A DNA stretch of 64,000 bases, taken from positions 248,001 through 312,000 of the forward strand of contig RQOL01000524.1 in the NCBI GenBank assembly GCA_013076295.1, written 5' to 3'. The notes under the pieces were generated by a model. That model saw only the letters and a list, made by a program, of their open reading frames with translations, made no database searches and was not told where the DNA came from. This document shows positions 13,939 to 27,400 of the stretch, piece by piece. How positions within the stretch are numbered: the stretch's first letter is position 1; each line of letters opens with the position of its first letter. The stretch is from Sanderia malayensis (lineage: Eukaryota; Cnidaria; Scyphozoa; Semaeostomeae; Pelagiidae). The position numbers and the translations under genes are program-made.

Positions 13939-15723
13939 TAACTAAAAGTGTATAACAATTTGTTCTCGCTGAATTGACGTGGAATCATGCGCAAACTGTG
14001 GGAATGAATCCTAATTTAGATTAGTGTAAGTTCCGGGAATAAAAGTTATTTTTCATTGGTGTAAATTGTGGGAATGAGTGTAATCTTTTATTAGTGTAAA
14101 TTGTGGGATTGAATGTTAATTTTACAGAAAAAAGTAACTATAATGTATAACAATTTGTTTTGGCTGAATTTACGTGGAATCATGCGCAAATTGTGGGAAT
14201 GAATCCTAATTTTGATTAGTGTAAGTTGCGGGAATAAAGGCTAGTTTTTATTAGTGTAAATTGTGGGAGGGAAAATTAATTTTTATTGGTGTAAATTATG
14301 GGAATGAGTGTTATCTTCTGTTAGTGTAAATAGTGGGAAGGAATGTTAATATTACTGAAAAAAGTAACTAATAGTGTATAACAATTTGTTCTCCCTGAAA
14401 ATGACATCGAATCATGCGCAAATTGTGGGAATGAATCCTAATGTTGCTTAGTGTAAGTTGCGGGAATAAAAATTAATTTTTATTCGTGCAAATTGTGGGA
14501 ATGAAAGTTAATTTTTATTAGTGTAAATTGTGGGAATGAGTGTTATCTTTTATTATTGTACATTGTGGGAATGAATGTTAACATAACTGAAAAAAGTAAC
14601 TAAAAGTGTATAGCAATATGTTGTGGCTGAATTGACGTGGAATCATGCGCAAATTGTGGGAATGAATCTAAATAAATTGTAGGAATGAATGTTAATATTA
14701 CTCAAAAAAGTAACTAAAAGTGTATAACATTTTGTTCTCCCTGAATTGATGTGGAATCATGCGCAATTTGTGGGAATAAATGTTAATTTTGATTATTGAA
14801 AGTTGCGGAAATAAAAGTTAATTTTTATTGGTGTAAATTGTGGGGATGAGTGTAATTTTTTATTACTGTAAATTGTGGGAATAAATGTCCATTTTACTGA
14901 AAAAAGTAACTAAAAGTGCATAACAATTTGTTCTCGCTGAATTGACATGGAATCATGCGCAAATTGTGGGAATGAATCCTGAAATTTATTAGTGTAAATT
15001 GTGGGAGGGAAAATTAATTTTTATTCGTGTAAATTGTGGGAATGAGTGTTATTATTTATTAGTGTAAATTGTAGGAATGAATGTTAATGTTACTGAAAAA
15101 GTAACTAAAAGTGTATAACAATTTGTTCTCGCTGAATTGACGTGAAATCATGCACAATTTGTGGGAATGAATGTTAATTTTGAGTAGTGTAAATTGTGGG
15201 AGGGAAAATTAATTTTTATTCGTGTAAATTGTGGGAATGAGTGTTATTATTTATTAGCGTAAATTGTGGGAATGAATGTTAATGTTACTGAAAAAGTAAC
15301 TAAAAGTGTATAACAATTTGTTCTCGCTGAATTGACGTGAAACCATGCGCAAGTTGTGGGAATGAATGTTAATTTTGATTAGTGTAAGTTGCGGGAATAA
15401 AAGTTAATTTTTGTTGGTGTAAATTGTGGGAATGAGTGCTATCTTTTATTAGTATAAATTGTGGAAATGAATGTTAATATTACTGAAAAAAGTAACTAAA
15501 AGGGTATAACAATTTGTTTTCGCTGAATTGACGTGGAATCATGCGCAAATTGTGGGAATGAATGTTAATTTTGATTAATGTAAGTTGCGGGAATAAAACT
15601 TGATTTTTATTGGTGTAAATTGTGGGAGGGAAAATTAATTTTTATTCGTGTAAATTGTGGAAATGAGTGTTATGTTTTATTCGTGTAAATTGTGGGAATG
15701 AATGTTAATATTACTGAAAGAAG
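13939..15723 (+). repeat. Higher-order repeat, short form, copy 2
   Basis: A 1785 bp block that repeats the previous one at an offset of 1783 bp. The match fades after about 15.3 kb, where the linker changes from the TTTCGCTAAATTGACC form to TTCTCGCTGAATTGACG. Confidence 0.85.
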
Positions 15724-16897
15724 TAACTAAAAGTGTATAACAATTTGTTCTCGCTGAATTGACGTGGAATCATGCGCAAACTGTGGGAATGAATCCTAAT
15801 TTAGATTAGTGTAAGTTCCGGGAATAAAAGTTATTTTTCATTGGTGTAAATTGTGGGAATGAGTGTAATCTTTTATTAGTGTAAATTGTGGGATTGAATG
15901 TTAATTTTACAGAAAAAAGTAACTATAATTTATAACAATTTGTTCTGGCTGAATTTACGTGGAATCATGCGCAAATTGTGGGAATGAATCTAAATAAATT
16001 GTGGGACTGAATGTTAATAATACTCAAAAAGTTAACTAAAATTGTATAACAATATGTTCTCGCTGAATTGACATGGAAACATGCGCAAATTGTGGGAATG
16101 AATACTAATTTTGATTAGTGTAAGTTGCGGGAATAAAAGTTAGTTTTTATTAGTGTAAATTGTGGGAATGAGTGTTATCTTTTATCAGTGTAAATGGTGG
16201 GAATGAATTTTTATATTACTGAAAAAAGTAACTAAAAGTGAATAAAAAGTTGTTCTCGCTGAATTTACGTGAAATCATTCGCAAATTGTGGGAATGAATC
16301 TAAATAAATTGTGGGAATGAATGTTAATATTACTGAAAAAGTAACTAAAAGTGTATAACAATTTGTTCTCGCTGAATTGACGTGGAATCATGCGCAATTT
16401 GTGGGAATGAATGTTAATTTTGATTTATGTAAGTTGCGGGAATAAAACTTGATTTTTATTGGTGTAAATTGTGGGAGGGAAATTTAGTTTTTATTAGAGT
16501 AAATTGTGGGAATTAGTGTTATCTTTTATTCGTGTAAATTGTGGGAATGAAAGTTAATATTACTGAAAAAGTAACTAAAAGTGTATAACAATTTGTTCTC
16601 GCTGAAATGACGTGAAATCATGCGCAATTTGTGGGAATGAATGTTAATTTTGATTATTGAAATTTGCGGAAATAAAAGTAAATTTTTGTTGGTGTAAATT
16701 GTGGGAATGAGTGTTATCTTTTATTAGTGTAAATTGTTTGATTGAATGTTAATGATACTGAAAAAGAAACTAAAAGTGTATAACAATTTGTTCTCGCTGA
16801 ATTGACGTGGAAACATGCGCAAATTGTGGGAATGAATCTAAATAAATTGTGGGAATGAATGTTAATATTACTCAAAAAGGTATTTAAAACTGTATAA

Positions 16898-16939
16898 CAT
16901 TCCCACAATTTGCACAACATTGCACAATTTGTGGGAATG
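16898..16939. repeat. Inverted satellite monomer (hairpin), copy 3
   Basis: Same inverted monomer, inside the first unit of the 409 bp tandem duplication. Confidence 0.85.
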
Positions 16940-17306
16940 AGTGCAAAATGTGGGAATGAATGTTAATATTACTGAAAAAGTAACCAAAAGTGTATAACAA
17001 TTTGTTCTCGCTGAAATGACGTGAAATCATGCGCAATTTGTGGGAATGAATGTTAATTTTGATTATTGAAATTTGCGGAAATAAAAGTTAATTTTTGTTG
17101 GTGTAAATTGTGGGAATGAGTGTTATCTTTTATTAGTGTAAATTGTTTGATTGAATGTTAATGATACTGAAAAAGAAACTAAAAGTGTATAACAATTTGT
17201 TCTCGCTGAATTGACGTGGAAACATGCGCAAATTGTGGGAATGAATCTAAATAAATTGTGGGAATGAATGTTAATATTACTCAAAAAGGTATTTAAAACT
17301 GTATAA

Positions 17307-17348
17307 CATTCCCACAATTTGCACAACATTGCACAATTTGTGGGAATG
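17307..17348. repeat. Inverted satellite monomer (hairpin), copy 4
   Basis: Same inverted monomer, inside the second unit of the 409 bp tandem duplication, 409 bp from copy 3. Confidence 0.85.
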
Positions 17349-20300
17349 AGTGCAAAATGTGGGAATGAATGTTAATATTACTGAAAAAGTAACTAAAAGT
17401 GTATAACAATTTGTTTTCGCTGAATTGACGTCGAATCATGCGCAAATTGTGGGAATGAATGTTAATTTTGATTTATGTAAGTTGCGAGAATAAAACTTGA
17501 TTTTTATTGGTGTAAATTGTGGGAGGGAAATTTAATTTTTATTAGAGTAAATTGTGGGAATTAGTGTTATCTTTTATTCGTGTAAATTGTGGGAATGAAA
17601 GTTAATATTACTGAAAAAGTAACTAAAAGTGTATAACAATTTGTTCTCGCTGAAATGACGTCAAATCATGCGCAATTTATGGGAATGAATGTTATTTTTG
17701 ATTATTGAAATTTGCGGAAATAAAAGTTAATTTTTGTTGGTGTAAATTGTGGGAATGAGTGTTATCTTTTATTAGTGTAAATTGTTTGATTGAATGTTAA
17801 TGTTACTGAAAAGGAAACTAAAAGTGTATAACAATTTGTTCTCGCTGAATTGACGTGGAATCAAGCGCATTTTGTGGGAATGAATGTTAATTTTGATTAA
17901 TGTAAGTTGCGGGAATAAAACTTGATTTTTATTGGTGTAAATTGTGGGAGGGAAAATTAATTTTTATTCGTGTAAATTGTGGGAATTAGTGTTATCTTTT
18001 ATTCGTGTAAATTGTGGGAATGAATGTTAATATTACTGAAAAAGTAACTAAAGGTGTATAACAATTTGTTCTCGCTGAAGTGACGTGAAATCATGCGCAA
18101 TTTGTGGGAATGAATGTTAATTTTGATTAGTGTAAGTTACTGGAATAAAAGTTAATTTTTGTTGGTGTAAATTGTGGGAATGAGTGTTATCTTTTATTAG
18201 TGTAAATGGTGGGAATGAATGTTAATATTACTCAAAAAGGTAACTAAAAGTGCATAACAATTTGTTCTCGCTGCATTGACGTGGAAACATGCGCAAATTT
18301 TGGGAATGAATACTGTTTTTGATTAGTGTAAGTTGCGGGAATAAAAGTTATTTTTCATTACTGTAAGTTGCGGGAATAAAAGTTAATTTTTATTAGTGTA
18401 AATGGTGGGAATGTATGTTAATATAACTGAAAGAATTAGCTAAAAGAGTATAAGAATTTGATCTCGCTGAATTGACGTGGAATCATGCGCAAATTGTGGG
18501 AATGAATGTTAATTTTGATTAATGTAAGTTGCAGGAATAAAACTTGAATTTTATTGGTGTAAAATGTGGGAGGGAAAATTAATTTTATTAGCACAAATTG
18601 TGGGAATTAGTGTTATCTATTATTCGTGTAAAAAGTGGGAATGAATGTTAAAATTACTGAAAAAGTAACTAAAAGTGTATAACAATTTGTTTTCGCTGAA
18701 TTGACGTGGAATCATGCGCAAATTGTGGGAATAAATGTTAATTTTGATTAATGTAAGTTGCGGGAATAAAACTTGATTTTTATTGGTGTAAATTGTGGGG
18801 GGAAAATTAATTTTGATTAGTGTAAATTGTGGGAATTAGTGTTATCTTTTATTCGTGTAAATTGTGGGAATGAAAGTTAATATTACTGAAAAAGTAACTA
18901 AAAGTGTATAACAATTTGTTCTCGCTGAAATGACGTCAAATCATGCCCAATTTATGGGAATGAATGTTAATTTTGATTATTGAAATTTGCGGAAATAAAA
19001 GTTAATTTTTGTTGGTGTAAATTGTGGGAATGAGTGTTATCTTTTATTAGTGTAAATTGTTTGATTGATTGTTAATGTTACTGAAAAGGAAACTAAAAGT
19101 GTATAACAATTTGTTCTCGCTGAATTGACGTGGAATCATGCGCAATTTGTGCGAATGAATGTTAATTTTGATTAATGTAAGTTGCGGGAATAAAACTTGA
19201 TTTTTATTGGTGTAAATTGTGGGAGGGAAAATTAATTTTTATTCGTGTAAATTGTGGGAATTAGTGTTATCTTTTATTCGTGCAAATTGTGGGAATGAAT
19301 GTTAATATTACTGAAAAAGTAACTAAAGGTGTATGGCAATTTGTTCTCGCTGAAGTGACGTGAAATCATGCGCAATTTGTGGGAATGAATGTTAATTTTG
19401 ATTAGTGTAAGTTACTGGAATAAAAGTTAATTTTTGTTGGTGTAAATTGTGGGAATGAGTGTTATCTTTTATTAGTGTAAATGGTGGGAATGAATGTTAA
19501 TATTACTCAAAAAGGTAACTAAAAGTGCATAACAATTTGTTCTCGCTGCATTGACGTGGAAACATGCGCAAATTTTGGGAATGAATACTGTTTTTGATTA
19601 GTGTAAGTTGCGGGAATAAAAGTTATTTTTCATTACTGTAAGTTGCGGGAATAAAAGTTAATTTTTATTAGTGTAAATGGTGGGAATGTATGTTAATATA
19701 ACTGAAAAAATTAGCTAAAAGTGTATAAGAATTTGATCTCGCTGAATTGACGTGGAATCATGCGCAAATTGTGGGAATGAATGTTAATTTTGATTAATGT
19801 AAGTTGCGGGAATAAAACTTGATTTTTATTGGTGTAAAATGTGGGAGGGAAAATTAATTTTATTAGCACAAATTGTGGGAATTAGTGTTATCTATTATTC
19901 GTGTAAAAAGTGGGAATGAATGTTAAAATTACTGAAAAAGTAACTAAAAGTGTATAACAATTTGTTTTCGCTGAATTGACGTGGAATCATGCGCAAATTG
20001 TGGGAATAAATGTTAATTTTGATTAATGTAAGTTGCGGGAATAAAACTTGATTTTTATTTGTGTAAATTGTGGGCGGAAAATTAATTTTGATTAGTGTAA
20101 ATTGTGGGAATTAGTGTTATCTTTTATTCGTGTAAATTGTGGGAATGAATGTTAATATTACTGAAAAAGTAACTAAAAGTGTATAACAATTTGTTTTCGC
20201 TGAATTGACGTGGAATCATGCGCAAATTGTGGGAATAGATGTTAATTTTGATTAATGTAAGTTGCGGGAATAAAACTTTATTTTTATTGGTGTAAATTGT

Positions 20301-21442
20301 GGGAGGGAAAATTAATTTTTATTCGTGTAAATTGTGGGAATGAGTGTTATCTTTTATTCGTGTAAATTGTGGGAATGAATGTTAATATTACTGAAAAAGT
20401 AACTAAAAGTGTATAACAATTTGTTTCGCTAAATTGACCTGAAATCATGCGCAATTTGTGGGAATAAATGTTAATTTTGATTAGTGTAAATTGTGGGAGG
20501 GAAAATTAATTTTTATTCGTGTAAATTGTGGGAATGAGTGTTATCTTTTATTAGTGTAAATTGTGGGAATGAATGTTAATGTTACTGAAAAAGTAACTAA
20601 AAGTGTATAACAATTTGTTTTCGCTGAATTGACGTGGAATCATGCGCAAATTGTGGGAATAAATGTTAATTTTGATTAATGTAAGTTGCGGGAATAAAAC
20701 TTGATTTTTATTGGTGTAAATTGTGGGGGGAAAATTAATTTTGATTAGTGTAAATTGTGGGAATTAGTGTTATCTTTTATTCGTGTAAATTGTGGGAATG
20801 AATGTTAATATTACGGAAAAAGTAACTAAAAGTGTATAACAATTTGTTTTCGCTGAATTGACGTGGAATCATGCGCAAATTGTGGGAATAAATGTTAATT
20901 TTGATTAATGTAAGTTGCGGGAATAAAACTTTATTTTTATTGGTGTAAATTGTGGGAGGGAAAATTAATTTTTATTCGTGTAAATTGTGGGAATGAGTGT
21001 TATCTTTTATTCGTGTAAATTGTGGGAATGAATGTTAATATTACTGAAAAAGTAACTAAAAGTGTATAAGAATTTGTTTCGCTAAATTGACCTGAAATCA
21101 TGCGCAATTTGTCGGAATAAATGTTAATTTTGATTAGTGTAAATTGTGGGAGGAAAAATTAATTTTTATTCGTGTAAATTGTGGGAATGAGTGTTATCTT
21201 TTATTAGTGTAAATTGTGGGAATGAATGTTAATATTACTGAAAAAGTAACTAAAAGTGTATAACAATTTGTTCTCGCTGAATTGACGTGAAACCATGCGC
21301 AAGTTTTGGGAATGAATGTTAATTTTGATTAGTGTAAGTTGCGGGAATAAAAGTTAATTTTTGTTGGTGTAAATTGTGGGAATGAGTGTTATCTTTTATT
21401 CGTGTAAATTGTGGGAATGAATGTTAATATTACTGAAAGAGA

Positions 21443-23157
21443 TAACTAAAAGTGTATAACAATTGGTTCTCGCTGAATTGACGTGGAATCATGCGCAAAC
21501 TGTGGGAATGAATCCTAATTTAGATAAGTGTAAGTTCCGGGAATAAAAGTTATTTTTCATTGGTGTAAATTGCGGGAATGAGTGTAATCTTTTATTAGTG
21601 TAAATTGTGGGATTGAATGTTAATTTTACAGAAAAAAGTAACTATAATGTATAACAATTTGTTCTGGCTGAATTTACGTGGAATCATGCGCAAATTGTGG
21701 GAATGAATCCTAATTTTGATTAGTGTAAGTTGCGGGAATAAAGGCTAGTTTTTATTAGTGTAAATTGTGGGAGGGAAAATTTATTTTTATTGGTGTAAAT
21801 TGTGGGAATGAGTGTTATCTTCTATTAGTGTAAATAGTGGGAAGGAATGTTAATATTACTGAAAAAAGTAACTAATAGTGTATAACAATTTGTTCTCCCT
21901 GAAAATGACATCGAATCATGCGCAAATTGTGGGAATGAATCCTAATGTTGCTTAGTGTAAGTTGCGGGAATAAAATTTAATTTTTATTGGTGCAAATTGT
22001 GGGAATGAAAGTTAATTTTTATTAGTGTAAATTGTGGGAATGAGTATTATCTTTTATTATTGTACATTGTGGGAATGAATGTTAACATAACTGAAAAAAG
22101 TAACTAAAAGTGTATAGCAATATGTTGTGGCTGAATTGACGTGGAATCATGCGCAAATTGTGGGAATGAATCTAAATAAATTGTAGGAATGAATGTTAAT
22201 ATTACTCAAAAAAGTAACTAAAAGAGTATAACAATTTGTTTTCGCTGAATTGACGTGGAATCTTGCGCAAATTGTGGGAAGGAATACTAATTTTAATTAG
22301 TGTAAGTTGCGGGAATAAAAGTTAATTTTTATTAGTGTAAATTGTGGGAATGAATGTTGATATTACTAAAAAAAGTAACTAAAAGTGTATAACAATTTGT
22401 TCTCGCTGAATTGACGTGGAATCATGCGCAAATTATGGGAATGAATGTTAATTTTGATTATTGAAAGTTGCGGAAATAAAAGTTAATTTTTATTGGTGTA
22501 AATTGTGGGAATGAGTGTAATTTTTTATTAGTGTAAATTGTGGGAATGAATGTTAATGTTACTGAAAAAGTAACAAAAAGTGCATAACAATTTGTTCTCC
22601 CTGAATTGACGTGGAATCATGCGCAATTTGTGGGAATAAATGTTAATTTTGATTATTGAAAGTTGCGGAAATAAAAGTTAATTTTTATTGGTGTAAATTG
22701 TGGGGATGAGTGTAATTTTTTATTACTGTAAAATGTGGGAATAAATGTCAATTTTACTGAAAAAAGTAACTAAAAGTGCATAACAATTTGTTCTCGCTGA
22801 ATTGACATGGAATCATGCGCAAATTGTGGGAAAGAAACCTGAAATTTATTAGTGTAAATTGTGGGAGGGAAAATTAATTTTTATTCGTGTAATTTGTGGG
22901 AATGAGTGTTATTATTTATTAGTGTAAATTGTGGGAATGAATGTTAATGTTACTGAAAAAGTAACTAAAAGTGTATAACAATTTGTTCTCGCTGAATTGA
23001 CGTGAAACCATTCGCAAGTTGTGGGAATGAATGTTAATTTTGATTAGTGTAAGTTGCGGGAAGAAAAGTTAATTTTTGTTGGTGTAAATTGTGGGAATGA
23101 GTGTTATCTTTTATTCGTGTAAATTGTGGGAATGAATGTTAATATTACTGAAAGAGA
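21443..23157 (+). repeat. Higher-order repeat, short form, copy 3
   Basis: A 1715 bp block starting with the landmark unit (CTAATTTAGATAAG variant) and following the same order of variant units as the two short-form copies at 12156 and 13939. It carries the CTCCCTGAAAATGACATCG unit and the TAGCAATATGTTGTGGCTG unit. Confidence 0.8.
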
Positions 23158-24422
23158 TAACTAAAAGTGTATAACAATTTGTTCTCGCTGAATTGACGTG
23201 GAATCATGCGCAAACTGTGGGAACGAATCCTAATTTAGATTAGTGTAAGTTCCGGGAATAAAAGTTATTTTTCATTGGTGTAAATTGTGGGAATGAGTGT
23301 AATCTTTTATTAGTGTAAATTGTGGGATTGAATGTTAATTTTACAGAAAAAAGTAACTATAATTTATAACAATTTGTTCCGGCTGAATTTACGTGGAATC
23401 ATGCGCAAATTGTGGGAATGAATCTAAATAAATTGTGGGACTGAATGTTAATAATACTCAAAAAGTTAACTAAAATTGTATAACAATTTGTTCTCGCTGA
23501 ATTGACATGGAAACATGCGCAAATTGTGGGAATGAATACTAATTTTGATTAGTGTAAGTTGCGGGAATAAAAGTTAATTTTTATTAGTGTAAATTGTGGG
23601 AATGAGTGTTATCTTTTATCAGTGTAAATGGTGGGAATGAATTTTTATATTACTGAAAAAAGTAACTAAAAGCGAATAAAAAGTTGTTCTCGCTGAATTT
23701 ACGTGAAATCATTCGCAAATTGTGGGAATGAATCTAAATAAATTGTGGGAATGAATGTTAATATTACTGAAAAAGTAACTAAATGTGTATAACAATTTGT
23801 TCTCGCTGAATTGACGTGGAATCATGCACAATTTGTGGGAATGAATGTTAATTTTGATTTATGTAAGTTGCGGGAATAAAACTTGATTTTTATTGGTGTA
23901 AATTGTGGGAGGGAAATTTAATTTTTATTAGAGTAAATTGTGGGAATTAGTGTTATCTTTTTTTCGTGTAAATTGTGGGAATGAAAGTTAATATTACTGA
24001 AAAAGTAACTAAAAGTGTATAACAATTTGTTCTCGCTGAAATGACGTGAAATCATGCGCAATTTGTGGGAATGAATGTTAATTTTGATTATTGAAATTTG
24101 CGGAAATAAAAGTTAATTTTTGTTGGTGTAAATTGTGGGAATGAGTGTTATCTTTTATTAGTGTAAATTGTTTGATTGAATGTTAATGATACTGAAAAAG
24201 AAACTAAAAGTGTATAACAATTTGTTCTCGCTGAATTGACGTGGAAACATGCGCAAATTGTGGGAATGAATGTTATTATAACTGAAAAAATTAACTAAAA
24301 GTGCATAACAATTTTTCTTCGCTGAATTGACGTGGAATCATGCGCAAATTGTGGGAATGAATCTAAATAAATTGTGGGAATGAATGTTAATATTACTCAA
24401 AAAGGTATTTAAAACTGTATAA

Positions 24423-24464
24423 CATTCCCACAATTTGCACAACATTGCACAATTTGTGGGAATG
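24423..24464. repeat. Inverted satellite monomer (hairpin), copy 5
   Basis: Same inverted monomer with the TATTTAAAACTGTATAA linker. I did not see another copy to the right of this point in the window. Confidence 0.85.
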
Positions 24465-27400
24465 AGTGCAAAATGTGGGAATGAATGTTAATATTACTGA
24501 AAAAGTAACTAAAAGTGTATAACAATTTGTTTTCGCTGAATTGACGTCGAATCATGCGCAAATTGTGGGAATGAATGTTAATTTTGATTTATGTAAGTTG
24601 CGAGAATAAAACTTGATTTTTTTGGTGTAAATTGTGGGAGGGAAATTTAATTTTTATTAGAGTAAATTGTGGGAATTAGTGTTATCTTTTATTCGTGTAA
24701 ATTGTGGGAATGAAAGTTAATATTACTGAAAAAGTAACTAAAAGTGTATAACAATTTGTTCTCGCTGAAATGACGTCAAATCATGCGCAATTTATGGGAA
24801 TGAATGTTAATTTTGATTATTGAAATTTGCGGAAATAAAAGTTAATTTTTGTTGGTGTAAATTGTGGGAATGAGTGTTATCTTTTATTAGTGTAAATTGT
24901 TTGATTGAATGTTAATGTTACTGAAAAGGAAACTAAAAGTGTATAACAATTTGTTCTCGCTGAATTGACGTGGAATCATGCGCAATTTGTGGGAATGAAT
25001 GTTAATTTTGATTAATGTAAGTGGCGGGAATAAAACTTGATTTTTATTGGTGTAAATTGTGGGAGGGAAAATTAATTTTTGTTGGTGTAAATTGTGGGAA
25101 TGAGTGTTATCTTTTATTAGTGTAAATGGTGGGAATGAATGTTAATATTACTCAAAAAGGTAACTAAAAGTGCATAACAATTTGTTCTCGCTGCATTGAC
25201 GTGGAAACATGCGCAAATTTTGGGAATGAATACTGTTTTTGATTAGTGTAAGTTGCGGGAATAAAAGTTATTTTTCATTACTGTAAGTTGCGGGAATAAA
25301 AGTTAATTTTTATTAGTGTAAATGGTGGGAATGTATGTTAATATAACTGAAAAAATTAGCTAAAAGTGCATAAGAATTTGATCTCGCTGAATTGACGTGG
25401 AATCATGCGCAAATTGTGGGAATGAATGTTAATTTTGATTAATGTAAGTTGCGGGAATAAAACTTGAATTTTATTGGTGTAAAATGTGGGAGGGAAAATT
25501 AATTTTATTAGCACAAATTGTGGGAATTAGTGTTATCTATTATTCGTGTAAAAAGCGGGAATGAATGTTAAAATTACTGAAAAAGTAACTAAAAGTGTAT
25601 AACAATTTGTTTTCGCTGAATTGACGTGGAATCATGCGCAAATTGTGGGAATAAATGTTAATTTTGATTAATGTAAGTTGTGGGAATAAAATTTGATTTT
25701 TATTGGTGTAAAATGTGGGAGGGAAAATTAATTTTATTAGCACAAATTGTGGGAATTAGTGTTATCTATTATTCGTGTAAAAAGCGGGAATGAATGTTAA
25801 AATTACTGAAAAAGTAACTAAAAGTGTATAACAATTTGTTTTCGCTGAATTGACGTGGAATCATGCGCAAATTGTGGGAATAAATGTTAATTTTGATTAA
25901 TGTAAGTTGTGGGAATAAAACTTGATTTTTATTGGTGTAAATTGTGGGGGGAAAATTAATTTTGATTAGTGTAAATTGTGGGAATTAGTGTTATCTTTTA
26001 TTCGTGTAAATTGTGGGAATGAAAGTTAATATTACTGAAAAAGTAACTAAAAGTGTATAACAATTTGTTCTCGCTGAAATGACGTCAAATCATGCGCAAT
26101 TTATGGGAATGAATGTTAATTTTGATTATTGAAATTTGCGGAAATAAAAGTTAATTTTTGTTGGTGTAAATTGTGGGAATGAGTGTTATCTTTTATTAGT
26201 GTAAATTGTTTGATTGAATGTTAATGTTACTGAAAAGGAAACTAAAAGTGTATAACAATTTGTTCTCGCTGAATTGACGTGGAATCATGCGCAATTTGTG
26301 CGAATGAATGTTAATATTACTGAAAAAGTAACTAAAAGTGTGTAACAATTTGTTTCGCTAAATTGACCTGAAATCATGCGCAATTTGTCTGAATAAATGT
26401 TAATTTTGATTAGTGTAAATTGTGGGAGGAAAAATTAATTTTTATTCGTGTAAATTGTGGGAATGAGTGTTATCTTTTATTAGTGTAAATTGTGGGAATG
26501 AATGTTAATGTTACTGAAAAAGTAACTAAAAGTGTATAACAATTTGTTCTCGCTGAATTGACGTGAAACCATGCGCAAGTTTTGGGAATGAATGTTAATT
26601 TTGATTAGTGTAAGTTGCGGGAATAAAAGTTAATTTTTGTTGGTGTAAATTGTGGGAATGAGTGTTATCTTTTATTAGTATAAATTGTGGAAATGAATGT
26701 TAATATTACTGAAAAAAGTAACTAAAAGGGTATAACAATTTGTTTTCGCTGAATTGACGTTTCATCATGCGCAAATTGTGGGAATGAATGTTAATTTTGA
26801 TTAATGTAAGTTGTGGGAATAAAACTTGATTTTTATTGGAGTAAATTGTGGGGGGAAAATTAATTTTGATTAGTGTAAATTGTGGGAATTAGTGTTATCT
26901 TTTATTCGTGTAAATTGTGGGAATGAAAGTTAATATTACTGAAAAAGTAACTAAAAGTGTATAACAATTTGTTCTCGCTGAAATGACGTCAAATCATGCG
27001 CAATTTATGGGAATGAATGTTAATTTTGATTATTGAAATTTGCGGAAATAAAAGTTAATTTTTGTTGGTGTAAATTGTGGGAATGAGTGTTATCTTTTAT
27101 TAGTGTAAATTGTTTGATTGAATGTTAATGTTACTGAAAAGGAAACTAAAAGTGTATAACAATTTGTTCTCGCTGAATTGACGTGGAATCATGCGCAATT
27201 TGTGCGAATGAATGTTAATATTACTGAAAAAGTAACTAAAAGTGTATAACAATTTGTTTCGCTAAATTGACCTGAAATCATGCGCAATTTGTCTGAATAA
27301 ATGTTAATTTTGATTAGTGTAAATTGTGGGAGGAAAAATTAATTTTTATTCGTGTAAATTGTGGGAATGAGTGTTATCTTTTATTAGTGTAAATTGTGGG

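Larger units (their letters stand above)
16572..17389 (+). repeat. Tandem duplication, 2 x 409 bp
   Basis: Positions 16572-16980 and 16981-17389 are near-identical 409 bp units, each containing the inverted-monomer hairpin (16898 and 17307). The 68-codon antisense frames inside them translate identically. A few differences are visible, for example TAACT against TAACC at the start. This is a very recent local unequal-crossover product. Confidence 0.9.
15724..21442 (+). repeat. Higher-order repeat, long form, rearranged copy 3
   Basis: A 5719 bp block starting with the landmark unit. Its first 1.2 kb resembles the block starting at 23158, sharing a distinctive AATAATACTCAAAAAGTTAAC junction. 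The inverted-monomer hairpin lies only about 1.2 kb from its start, against about 4.0-4.9 kb in copies 1 and 2, so a segment is missing relative to those copies. It contains an internal 409 bp tandem duplication (annotated separately). Confidence 0.75.
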
